Shown here in pieces: positions 1-6,924 of a DNA stretch of 7,944 nt; position 1 is the first letter of the stretch; every line of letters starts with the position of its first letter. The notes under the pieces were generated by a model. The model did not search any database. It was not told the origin of the DNA and saw nothing but the letters and a program-made list of their open reading frames with translations. Source of the DNA: an uncultured Bacillota bacterium (GTDB taxonomy: Bacteria; Bacillota; Clostridia; UBA1381); the NCBI GenBank assembly GCA_949297205.1, contig CASFSH010000036.1:1-7944 (forward strand), written 5' to 3'. A program made the position numbers and the translations under genes.

Positions 1-86
1 ATGATCATCTCCCGGGTTGTAGATTTAAGAATTTTATATTCTTATATAATATATACCCATTTTTTTCATTTTTAAACATTTTTATG

Positions 87-115
87 TTGAATTTTTTTAA
101 AATTTTTAGTATAAT
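87..115 (+). promoter_or_regulatory. Predicted sigma-A promoter for the GT-C glycosyltransferase gene
   Basis: A -35-like TTGAAT at 87-92 is followed after 17 bases by a perfect TATAAT at 110-115, which is the optimal spacing for a housekeeping sigma factor. Transcription would start near 122 and leave a leader of about 68 bases before the ATG at 190. The surrounding DNA is very AT-rich, so chance matches are easier here; the exact -10 with correct spacing is what makes this the best candidate. A second TATAAT at 45-50 has no -35 at a usable distance. Confidence 0.55.
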
Positions 116-189
116 TTTAAAGTGATTATAAAATACTTTAATAATATGCAATAATTCAGGCAAAATTTGCTTGTAGAACGGAGAATAAA

Positions 190-3100
190 ATGCTTATCAG
201 TTGTGTTTTGACAGCATTATATGCTGTGTTTTGTATTTTTTTATTTAATTATTTTATTGAAAGAGAAAGAATAATAAAACCTAAGGTAAATATTTTTGCG
301 GTATGTGCAGCGGCAGGTTTGCTTGTGAGAGTGATAACAGGGTATATTCTGCCCGGTCATTCTACAGATATGGGGTGCTTTTCGTCGTGGGCGGATATGC
401 TGTATCATGACGGTATCGGAGCATTTTACGAATCGGAGCAGTTTACCGATTATCCTCCGGGATATATGTATATACTAACATTGTTGGGATACATTAAAAA
501 TTCATTCACGTTAAATCAAGGCTGGATTAATGTACTTATAAAATTACCTGCTATTATTTGTGATATAATTACCGGATTTTTTATATATAAAATTGCATCG
601 AAAAAGTTTTCAAAGCAAACGGCGGGAATTATAGGCAGTATATATATTTTCAATCCTGCAGCAATAATAAACTGTTCTGCATGGGGACAGGTGGATTCAG
701 TATATCTGATTATTGTACTGGCGTCGCTGTTTTATTTAAGCAAACAAAAACAGCTGTCGGCTTATATAATTTTTGCACTTGCTGTAGCGTTTAAACCGCA
801 GGCTTTGATTTTTTCTCCGGTTTTTATGTTTGATGCATTTTATTGTTTGTATAACAGTAAACAAAGAGGCAAAAGTGCAGTAAAAATTGGATTATCACTT
901 GTTGCTGCACTTATTTTTTTCATTATCATTATAATACCATTCGGAATTAATAATGTTTTAAGCCAGTATATTGATACATTATCGTCTTATCCCTATGCTT
1001 CGGTAAACGCATTCAATATATGGGCTTTGATTGGTATGAATTGGTTTGAACTGACGCCGTTAATAACAGGAATCGGATATATTTTTATTGTTCTAATTTG
1101 CGTATTTGCCGGATATGTTTTCTTTAAAATAAAGGATGAATCCAAATATTATATTACAGCTGCATTTTTGTGCTTTGCGACCTTTATGCTTTCTGTTAAA
1201 ATGCACGAAAGATACGGATTTTGCGTTATGGCAATGATACTGGCAGGGTTCTGCATAAGGAAAAAAAGAAAGGATTATCTCCTTTATGTAATGTTTACCG
1301 TTTCTCAGGTAATAAATGTTGCATGGATTTTGTTTGTTTATCAGCAAGACCCGTCAAAATATTTTCAAAGTGCTTTTGTTTATATAGGGTCATTTGTAAA
1401 TGCGGTAATATTTGCATATATGATATTTTGTCTTATTAAGAATACAGACAGTAAAATGCTTATTCCGTCACAAATAAAGGAATATTTAAAGACAGAAGAA
1501 AGTGCGAAGGTTGTACAAAAAGATATAATACTCATTACAGCAATAACAGCGGTATATTCAGTTATTGCACTATTTAACCTGGGTAGCATGGAAGCACCGC
1601 AGACAGGAGAAAACATAAGTCCCGGAGAAGAAACTGTGATTGAGTTTGACCAAATGTATGATATGTCAAAATTTTGCCTTTTTAACGGCGCAAAGCCCGT
1701 TGATGAAAATAATATTTTAAAAGTAAGCTTATATGATGAAAATAATCAGCTTTTAAAAACTTTTGAACTTGATGACTGTGAAGTGTTTGCATGGCATTTT
1801 CAGCCGGTTGAGGGGCTTTGGACAAAATATGTAAAAATTGAGTCGGAAAAAAATACGGATATCAAGGAAATGGCTTTTTTTGATGCGTATAATGAACAAA
1901 TAAATGCCATTGCCAAAACTGCCCCGGGAATTGTTGACGAACAGGATACAATACCTGACCGTGAAAGTTATTATAACAGCACATATTTTGATGAAGTTTA
2001 TCATGCCCGTACGGGATATGAATTTGTGCATAAAACAGATGTTTATGAATGGACGCATCCGCCTCTTGGTAAAATTTTTATTGCCGCAGGAATAAAAATA
2101 TTCGGAATGACGCCTTTTGGATGGCGTATTGCAGGTACTTTATTCGGAATAATAATGCTGCCGTTTATTTATCTTTTTGCTAAAAAAATGTTTGGAAAAA
2201 CATGGCTTTCGGCAATAACCTGCATATTGTTTGCCTTTGATTTTATGCATTTTACTCAAACAAGAATTGCAACTATTGATGTTTATATAACATTCTTTGT
2301 TATTCTGATGTATTATTTTATGTATTCATATTACAGAATGAGTTTTTATGACACCAAGCTGTCAAAAACATTTATTCCGCTGTTATTATCGGGATTATGT
2401 TTTGGATTTGGTACAGCCTGCAAATGGACGGGTATTTATGCCGGTGCAGGACTGTGTGTATTGTTTTTTATGACTATACACAAAAGATATAAAGAATATG
2501 TTGTTGCAAAAGAAAGACAGCAAACCCCGGAAGATGAATTTATAGTAAAGAACTTTTCCGGATATACGGTCAGAACCTTTGCTTTTTGTATACTTGCGTT
2601 TATTATAATTCCCGTTGTAATATATTTGTTGTCATACATTCCTTATCTCATGTGTGACGGGGGAGGTTTGGGAGCAATAATAAAAAATCAGAAAGATATG
2701 TTTGTATATCATAGCAAGACAGTTCTTGATGCAACACATCCCTATTCTTCAAAATGGTATGAATGGATAATAATGAAACGGCCGATATGGTATTATTCAG
2801 GAACAATCAATGAAAACCTGAAGGAAGGCATAAGCGCTTTTGGAAATCCGCTTGTATGGTGGGTTGGAATTCCTGCATTGCTGTTTATGATTTATTTGGC
2901 AGTTTTCAGAAAGGACAGTAAAGCAATTTTTATTGTTACGGGTTATTTTGCTCAGTTGATACCGTGGATGTTTGTGGACAGAGTGGTGTTTATATATCAC
3001 TATTTCCCTTGCACCATATTTTTGGTTCTTGCAATTGTATACAGTATAAAACTTCTGAGTGATAAATACAAAATAATAAAAAAGGCTGCGTATATTTATA

Positions 3101-3216
3101 CCGGTGCTGTTGTAGTATTGTTTATAATGTTTTATCCCGTATTGTCTGGGTGGGCAATAAACCCGGTATATGTAGATATGTTTTTAAGATGGTTTAGTAC
3201 ATGGGTTTTGATGTAA
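190..3216 (+). CDS. Double-module GT-C glycosyltransferase (GT87-like half fused to PMT/GT39-like half), membrane protein
   Basis: A 1008-residue polytopic membrane protein, probably transferring a sugar from a polyprenyl-phosphate carrier onto an extracytoplasmic acceptor. Residues 1-425 look like a GT-C module of the GT87/DUF2029 sort: Asp60 in the first outer loop, YPPGY at 88-92, WGQVDS at 165-170 and HERY at 339-342, among many hydrophobic helices. A membrane helix at about 446-464 leads into a soluble stretch (about 468-598) rich in predicted beta strands. Residues 599-1008 match the protein O-mannosyltransferase family: the FDE motif with Asp601-Glu602, HPPLGK at 623-628, FTQTRIATID at 688-697, ATHPYSS from 848 and RPIWYY at 864-869, then closing helices like the PMT four-helix C-terminal region. 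The ATG at 190 follows GGAG at 180-183 with 6 bases between. The enzyme class is well supported. The sugar and acceptor (protein, cell-wall polymer or other glycan) cannot be told; both modules keep acidic residues where GT-C catalytic residues lie. Confidence 0.85.
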   Translation: MLISCVLTALYAVFCIFLFNYFIERERIIKPKVNIFAVCAAAGLLVRVITGYILPGHSTDMGCFSSWADMLYHDGIGAFYESEQFTDYPPGYMYILTLLGYIKNSFTLNQGWINVLIKLPAIICDIITGFFIYKIASKKFSKQTAGIIGSIYIFNPAAIINCSAWGQVDSVYLIIVLASLFYLSKQKQLSAYIIFALAVAFKPQALIFSPVFMFDAFYCLYNSKQRGKSAVKIGLSLVAALIFFIIIIIPFGINNVLSQYIDTLSSYPYASVNAFNIWALIGMNWFELTPLITGIGYIFIVLICVFAGYVFFKIKDESKYYITAAFLCFATFMLSVKMHERYGFCVMAMILAGFCIRKKRKDYLLYVMFTVSQVINVAWILFVYQQDPSKYFQSAFVYIGSFVNAVIFAYMIFCLIKNTDSKMLIPSQIKEYLKTEESAKVVQKDIILITAITAVYSVIALFNLGSMEAPQTGENISPGEETVIEFDQMYDMSKFCLFNGAKPVDENNILKVSLYDENNQLLKTFELDDCEVFAWHFQPVEGLWTKYVKIESEKNTDIKEMAFFDAYNEQINAIAKTAPGIVDEQDTIPDRESYYNSTYFDEVYHARTGYEFVHKTDVYEWTHPPLGKIFIAAGIKIFGMTPFGWRIAGTLFGIIMLPFIYLFAKKMFGKTWLSAITCILFAFDFMHFTQTRIATIDVYITFFVILMYYFMYSYYRMSFYDTKLSKTFIPLLLSGLCFGFGTACKWTGIYAGAGLCVLFFMTIHKRYKEYVVAKERQQTPEDEFIVKNFSGYTVRTFAFCILAFIIIPVVIYLLSYIPYLMCDGGGLGAIIKNQKDMFVYHSKTVLDATHPYSSKWYEWIIMKRPIWYYSGTINENLKEGISAFGNPLVWWVGIPALLFMIYLAVFRKDSKAIFIVTGYFAQLIPWMFVDRVVFIYHYFPCTIFLVLAIVYSIKLLSDKYKIIKKAAYIYTGAVVVLFIMFYPVLSGWAINPVYVDMFLRWFSTWVLM

Positions 3217-3244
3217 TACACTTTGGATAATGGTGTTTCAGATT

Positions 3245-3272
3245 TCGACAAAGGTTTTTACCGAAATATGCT
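3245..3272 (+). promoter_or_regulatory. Weak candidate promoter for the fumarase alpha gene
   Basis: In the 99-base gap after the glycosyltransferase gene, TCGACA (3245-3250, five of six matches to the -35 consensus) is followed after 16 bases by TATGCT (3267-3272, four of six matches to the -10). It would give a leader of about 37 bases before the ATG at 3316. No convincing terminator separates the two genes, so read-through from upstream is equally possible. Confidence 0.3.
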
Positions 3273-3315
3273 TAAAGTAAGATATTTTTATTGAATTTAA
3301 AAGGAGAAACAAAAT

Positions 3316-4158
3316 ATGAGAATAATAAATTCCGAAGAAATAACACATAAAGTTGCAAAGATGTGTATTAGTGCAAATTGCTGTTTAAATGATGATATAA
3401 TGGAAGCATTTAAGAAAGCGGAAGTGAATGAAGAATCGGAAATTGCGAGAGATATAATAAAGAATCTTGAGGAAAATGCGTTGATTGCCGAAAAAAAACA
3501 AATGCCTATCTGCCAGGATACGGGAATGGCTGTGTTTTTTGTTAAAATTGGAAAAGAGGTACATGTTGAAGGAGAAAGTATTACAGACGCCATAAATAAA
3601 GGTGTAAGCATGGGTTATACCAAAGGATTTCTGAGAAAATCAGTGGTTGCAGATCCTATAAGACGTGTAAATACAAAAGATAATACACCGGCGGTTATTT
3701 ACTATGATTTTTGTGAAGGGGATAGAATAGAAATTACATTTGCACCAAAGGGATTCGGAAGCGAAAATAAATCGTCAGTAAAAATGCTAAATCCCTCAGA
3801 CGGAATTGACGGTGTTATACAATTTGTCATTGAAACGATAGAAAAGGCAGGAGGAAATCCATGCCCTCCTATGGTAGTAGGTGTTGGTATAGGGGGGACA
3901 ATGGATAAGGCTGCATATCTTTCGAAAAAAGCTTTGACAAGAAATATAAATGAAAGAAATTCAGACCCGTTTTATGCCCAACTTGAAAATACACTTTTGG
4001 AAAAAATTAATTTGACAGGTATAGGTCCACAGGGAATGGGTGGAACAACAACGGCGCTTGCTGTAAATGTGGAGGTTTTTCCGACGCATATAGCAGGTCT
4101 TCCCGTTGCTGTTAATATTAATTGTCATGCAACAAGACATACTGTTAAAATTATATAA
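3316..4158 (+). CDS. fumA: Class I fumarate hydratase (or L(+)-tartrate dehydratase) alpha subunit
   Basis: A 280-residue cytosolic protein of the class I, iron-sulfur fumarase alpha family, corresponding to the N-terminal catalytic part of single-chain FumA. With a beta subunit it would interconvert fumarate and L-malate by hydration and dehydration. Three cysteines stand where the [4Fe-4S] ligands are expected: Cys66 in MPICQDTG, Cys183 in GGNPCPP and Cys270 in NINCHATRH; the glycine-rich VGVGIGGTMDKA stretch and the GPQGMGG segment are also family hallmarks. Length is normal for the two-subunit form, so the gene is complete. The start at 3316 follows AAGGAG (3301-3306) with 9 bases between. 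The beta subunit, usually encoded immediately downstream, is absent here: the next gene is a sugar-binding lipoprotein. L(+)-tartrate dehydratase subunit TtdA is a close homologue and cannot be excluded; fumarase is preferred only because it is the commoner role. The symbol denotes the alpha subunit of a two-subunit enzyme. Confidence 0.85.
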   Translation: MRIINSEEITHKVAKMCISANCCLNDDIMEAFKKAEVNEESEIARDIIKNLEENALIAEKKQMPICQDTGMAVFFVKIGKEVHVEGESITDAINKGVSMGYTKGFLRKSVVADPIRRVNTKDNTPAVIYYDFCEGDRIEITFAPKGFGSENKSSVKMLNPSDGIDGVIQFVIETIEKAGGNPCPPMVVGVGIGGTMDKAAYLSKKALTRNINERNSDPFYAQLENTLLEKINLTGIGPQGMGGTTTALAVNVEVFPTHIAGLPVAVNINCHATRHTVKII

Positions 4159-4263
4159 ATAATATTTACATATAGGAAATAAACATTTTATCCAATTTTT
4201 TTGATAATATTTAATATATCTAAAAAAAATAGAGAAAATTGTTCAATTTATTACAAAATACTA

Positions 4264-4291
4264 TTGACATAGTATGAAAAAATGGTATAAT
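4264..4291 (+). promoter_or_regulatory. Near-consensus promoter of the sugar ABC importer operon
   Basis: A perfect TTGACA at 4264-4269 and a perfect TATAAT at 4286-4291 are 16 bases apart, and a TG at 4283-4284 adds an extended -10 element. This is the strongest promoter in the window. Transcription should begin near 4298, giving a leader of about 69 bases before the binding-protein ATG at 4367. Such a strong core promoter suits a highly expressed binding protein and suggests that control, if any, is by repression or by the structure just downstream. Confidence 0.8.
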
Positions 4292-4301
4292 ATATACATG
4301 G

Positions 4302-4331
4302 TACATTAGCATTATTTTTAATGCTTATGTA
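4302..4331 (+). promoter_or_regulatory. Inverted repeat at the predicted transcript start: operator or 5' stabilising hairpin
   Basis: The arms TACATTAGCATTA (4302-4314) and TAATGCTTATGTA (4319-4331) pair over 13 positions with one T-T mismatch (4307 against 4326) around a TTTT loop. The repeat begins about 4 bases after the predicted start site of the importer operon. As DNA it could be an operator overlapping the initially transcribed region; as RNA it would place a hairpin at the extreme 5' end of the transcript, which can protect mRNA from decay. The sequence does not resemble a cre site. Symmetry is seen directly; function is inferred. Confidence 0.45.
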
Positions 4332-4352
4332 TAAAAAAATTGAGAAAGAAAA

Positions 4353-4357
4353 AGGAG
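4353..4357 (+). promoter_or_regulatory. Ribosome binding site fixing the start of the binding-protein gene
   Basis: AGGAG at 4353-4357 lies 9 bases before the ATG at 4367, inside an unbroken purine run (4342-4367). An in-frame TTG at 4340 would extend the protein by nine residues but would leave this site inside the coding region and would lengthen the charged head of the signal peptide, so the ATG at 4367 is preferred. Confidence 0.8.
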
Positions 4358-4366
4358 AAAGAGAAA

Positions 4367-5851
4367 ATGAACAAAAAAAGACTTATCACTGGACTGTTGT
4401 GTCTTGCAACAGCGGGAACAATGGCAGTTGGATTAAGCAGCTGCGGAGAAGGGTCAAGCGGAGATACTTTGGTATGGTATACATTTGAAGACAGACCGAA
4501 AGACCTTGACACAGTTTTGGCGAAAGCAAATGAAATAATTGAGCCTGAAATAGGAATGAAGCTTGATATGCAATATATTGACAGTGCTTCTTATCAGGAA
4601 AAAATGAAGTTGAAAATGGCTGCCGGAGAGGAATATGATCTTGCATTTACAGGATACATAAATAACTATCAGACAGCTGTAAGCCTTGGTGGATTGTATG
4701 ATATTACAGATTTAATTGATGAAGTGGGATTAGGAGAGGTTATTCCGGAGTTTTATTTTGATGCTGCTACTGTTGACGGAAGAATTTATGGTGTACCTAA
4801 TATACAGGTTGTTTCAAATCCGGTATGCTTACAGATGGATAAAGAACTTGTTGCTCAGCTTGGAATTGATTTGAATGCTATTCAGGAAGCTGCACAGAAT
4901 GCAAAAAATATTGATGATATAAAAGCATATGCTGCAATGTTGGATGATTTATTTGCAACTGTGCATGAGGCTCAGCCTGACAAATACGTATATAACCCTA
5001 CATATAATTTGATTACAAGTCCAATGTATGAAGAGCTTTTACCGGGTATTTGTATTAGAAGAGACGGTTCATCAACAGAGCTTCAGAAATGGATTGACAC
5101 TGAAGAATGGAACTACGGAGTTGAAAAAATCCGTGAATGGTATCAGAAGGGATATATCAGAAATGATATAGCAAGTAAGGGTACTTCATTGACAACAAAC
5201 GAAGAATACAGACAAATTATTGTAACTTCCGGAACATGGAAGCCGGGACAGGATCCTTATGTAGTACAAACACACGGATATGAGCCGGCATATGCATTGC
5301 TTCATGTTCCTTATGTAGGCAGAACAAGTGCATTGGCTACCATGAACTCTGTAGGCGCAAATACAAAACATCCTAAAGAAGCAGTTGAATTTTTGAAACT
5401 TATTAACTCAAATAAAGAGTTATTCAATATTATTTGTTGGGGAATAGAGGGTGTTCATTATACCAAGAATGAAGACGGAAAAATAAAAGAAATCGAAAAT
5501 TCCGGATATAATGGTCTTGGTAAAAATGCATGGAAATACGGTAATCAATTTAACGCACTCTTGTTAGAAGATCAAGAGGATGGAATTTGGGAAGAAACAG
5601 AAGAAATGAATAATACCGCTATGCAGTCTCCTATGCTCGGATTTGTTCCTGATACTGATGCAATCACAAACGAACTTGCAAATATTACAAATATAAACAG
5701 TGAATATAGGGCAAGAATTGAGTTTGGTACAGAAGATCCGTCAGTTTATATGGATGCGTATAAGAATCAGCTTGAAACAGCAGGATTAACAAAAGTATTG
5801 GATGAATTACAGAAACAATATGATGAATTTCTTGCATCAAAAGAAGACTGA
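4367..5851 (+). CDS. Extracellular carbohydrate-binding lipoprotein of a CUT1-type ABC importer (DUF3502-like C-terminus)
   Basis: A 494-residue substrate-binding protein anchored to the outer face of the membrane. The N-terminus has a lipoprotein signal peptide: MNKKR, a hydrophobic core, and lipobox Leu23-Ser-Ser-Cys26, where Cys26 would be lipidated. The mature part follows the family 1 solute-binding fold, beginning LVWYTF and continuing with segments typical of the group, such as KMKLKMAAGEEYDLAFTG and YGVEKIREWYQKGYI. The C-terminal part (roughly 360-494), with SPMLGF at 421-426 and a closing helical region containing LETAGLTKVLDELQKQ, resembles DUF3502, which marks binding proteins paired with LplB/YtcP permeases. 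The start at 4367 is chosen over a TTG at 4340 from the Shine-Dalgarno position and the signal peptide. Both permeases follow on the same strand. The ligand is presumably a sugar or oligosaccharide but is not identifiable from the sequence. Confidence 0.88.
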   Translation: MNKKRLITGLLCLATAGTMAVGLSSCGEGSSGDTLVWYTFEDRPKDLDTVLAKANEIIEPEIGMKLDMQYIDSASYQEKMKLKMAAGEEYDLAFTGYINNYQTAVSLGGLYDITDLIDEVGLGEVIPEFYFDAATVDGRIYGVPNIQVVSNPVCLQMDKELVAQLGIDLNAIQEAAQNAKNIDDIKAYAAMLDDLFATVHEAQPDKYVYNPTYNLITSPMYEELLPGICIRRDGSSTELQKWIDTEEWNYGVEKIREWYQKGYIRNDIASKGTSLTTNEEYRQIIVTSGTWKPGQDPYVVQTHGYEPAYALLHVPYVGRTSALATMNSVGANTKHPKEAVEFLKLINSNKELFNIICWGIEGVHYTKNEDGKIKEIENSGYNGLGKNAWKYGNQFNALLLEDQEDGIWEETEEMNNTAMQSPMLGFVPDTDAITNELANITNINSEYRARIEFGTEDPSVYMDAYKNQLETAGLTKVLDELQKQYDEFLASKED

Positions 5852-5875
5852 AATGTACATTGAAAATTGAATAAA

Positions 5876-5913
5876 TAACCGTACTCATACAGAGTTATGT
5901 ATGAGTACGGTTA
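5876..5913 (+). other. Perfect 15-bp intercistronic hairpin between binding-protein and permease genes
   Basis: The arms TAACCGTACTCATAC (5876-5890) and GTATGAGTACGGTTA (5899-5913) are exact reverse complements around an 8-base loop, AGAGTTAT. It sits between the binding-protein stop codon (5849-5851) and the permease Shine-Dalgarno site (5923-5928). No run of T follows on either strand, so it is not a standard intrinsic terminator. Its place fits the known role of hairpins after binding-protein genes: blocking 3' decay so that the upstream message outlasts the permease part, or partly lowering read-through. The structure is certain; the role is inferred. Confidence 0.75.
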
Positions 5914-5935
5914 AGCAGATGAAAGGAGATTATTT

Positions 5936-6910
5936 ATGGCGGTTAAACATGATGTTTCTGCAAATAATTTAACAACAATAAAAAAGAAAAAAAGAGTATT
6001 GACTACCAGTGACTGGCAGTTATATTCTTTATGTTTAATTCCTGTATTGTTGGTTTTTATATTTAGTTATATTCCTATGTTCGGTGTTATACTGGCATTT
6101 AAGAATTATAAGTTTAATTTAGGTATATTGGGAAGCCCATGGGTTGGATTATCAAACTTTGAATTTTTCTTTAAGTCTAACGTATTTACTCAGTTAGTAT
6201 GGAATACTATATCCAATAACTTTTTATTCATTGTATTCGGTATAGTTGCATCACTTATAGTTGCTATTCTTTTGTTTGAATTAAAAAGCAGAAATGCAAC
6301 AAAAACATTTCAAACCATGTTGATAACACCTCATTTTATGTCATGGGTTATAGTTTCATACATGGTATATGCTATATTAAATCCTAATTATGGATATTTA
6401 AATCAGCTTCTCAGCCTTTTTGGTATAGATAAGATTGACTGGTATTCAAAACCATATGCATGGCCGGTTATCCTTACAATTACATTTGTATGGAAAAATG
6501 TCGGCATGGACTCAGTTGTTTATTATGCTGCATTAATGGGTATTGATACATCATTATTTGAGGCTGCTGAAGTTGATGGTGCAAATAAGTTCCAGAGAAC
6601 AATACATATTGTATTACCAAGTCTTGTTCCGTTGGTAACTATTCTTACAATATTGAAAATAGGCGGTATTTTCCGTGCAGACTTTGGTTTGTTCTATACT
6701 GTAACACAGGATGGTGCAAGCGGTAACCTGTACGAAACAACGAACGTTATTGATACATATATATTCAGGACATTTAAAGATAATACGACAGGTAACTCCT
6801 ATGGATTGACCTCAGCGGTAGGTCTTTTGCAGTCTATAGTTGGTATGATTTTGGTTATAGCAACAAATTCATTATCAAAGAAGATTGACAAAGATTTGGG
6901 ATTATTCTAA
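5936..6910 (+). CDS. ABC sugar importer permease, LplB-like (first membrane subunit)
   Basis: A 324-residue inner-membrane subunit of a CUT1-type carbohydrate importer, forming half of the translocation channel. After a basic N-terminal tail (KKKKR) the first helix runs into the segment YIPMFGVILAFKNYKF and GILGSPWVGLSNFEFFF, highly characteristic of the LplB-like permeases. The cytoplasmic coupling loop is intact: EAAEVDGA at 209-216, followed by the IVLPSLVP segment, is the EAA motif that docks on the ATPase. About six membrane segments are visible, as expected for the family, and the length is normal. The ATG at 5936 follows AAGGAG (5923-5928) with 7 bases between. It sits 84 bases after the binding-protein gene, separated by a strong hairpin, and 14 bases before the second permease, so the two permeases are probably translated from one message. 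Confidence 0.92.
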   Translation: MAVKHDVSANNLTTIKKKKRVLTTSDWQLYSLCLIPVLLVFIFSYIPMFGVILAFKNYKFNLGILGSPWVGLSNFEFFFKSNVFTQLVWNTISNNFLFIVFGIVASLIVAILLFELKSRNATKTFQTMLITPHFMSWVIVSYMVYAILNPNYGYLNQLLSLFGIDKIDWYSKPYAWPVILTITFVWKNVGMDSVVYYAALMGIDTSLFEAAEVDGANKFQRTIHIVLPSLVPLVTILTILKIGGIFRADFGLFYTVTQDGASGNLYETTNVIDTYIFRTFKDNTTGNSYGLTSAVGLLQSIVGMILVIATNSLSKKIDKDLGLF

Positions 6911-6924
6911 AAGGAGGTACAAAA

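Noticed and set aside
26..50. Seven-bp AT hairpin (26-32 with 38-44) and an extra TATAAT at 45-50
   Set aside because: The hairpin is all but AT, has no terminator tail directly behind it, and the -10 has no -35 at a workable distance (the nearest TTGTAG is 22 bases away).
160..170. Short palindrome GCAAAATTTGC before the glycosyltransferase gene
   Set aside because: Five-base arms with a one-base centre cannot form a hairpin and are expected by chance in AT-rich DNA.
1093..3000. Minus-strand and shifted-frame open frames inside the glycosyltransferase gene
   Set aside because: They overlap a long gene with clear family motifs, lack good ribosome binding sites and resemble no known protein. 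The same holds for small frames opposite the fumarase, binding-protein and permease genes.
3217..3267. Possible terminator after the glycosyltransferase gene
   Set aside because: Only short stems can be drawn (ACAC with GTGT; ATTTCG with CGAAAT) and no T run follows either.
4178..4230. Possible terminator after the fumarase alpha gene (TTATC with GATAA around a T-rich loop)
   Set aside because: The stem has five base pairs with a mismatch above, and the T run lies in the loop rather than after the stem.
4340..4366. In-frame TTG start nine codons before the binding-protein ATG
   Set aside because: The Shine-Dalgarno AGGAG at 4353-4357 lies within this extension, and the signal peptide is normal when started at 4367.
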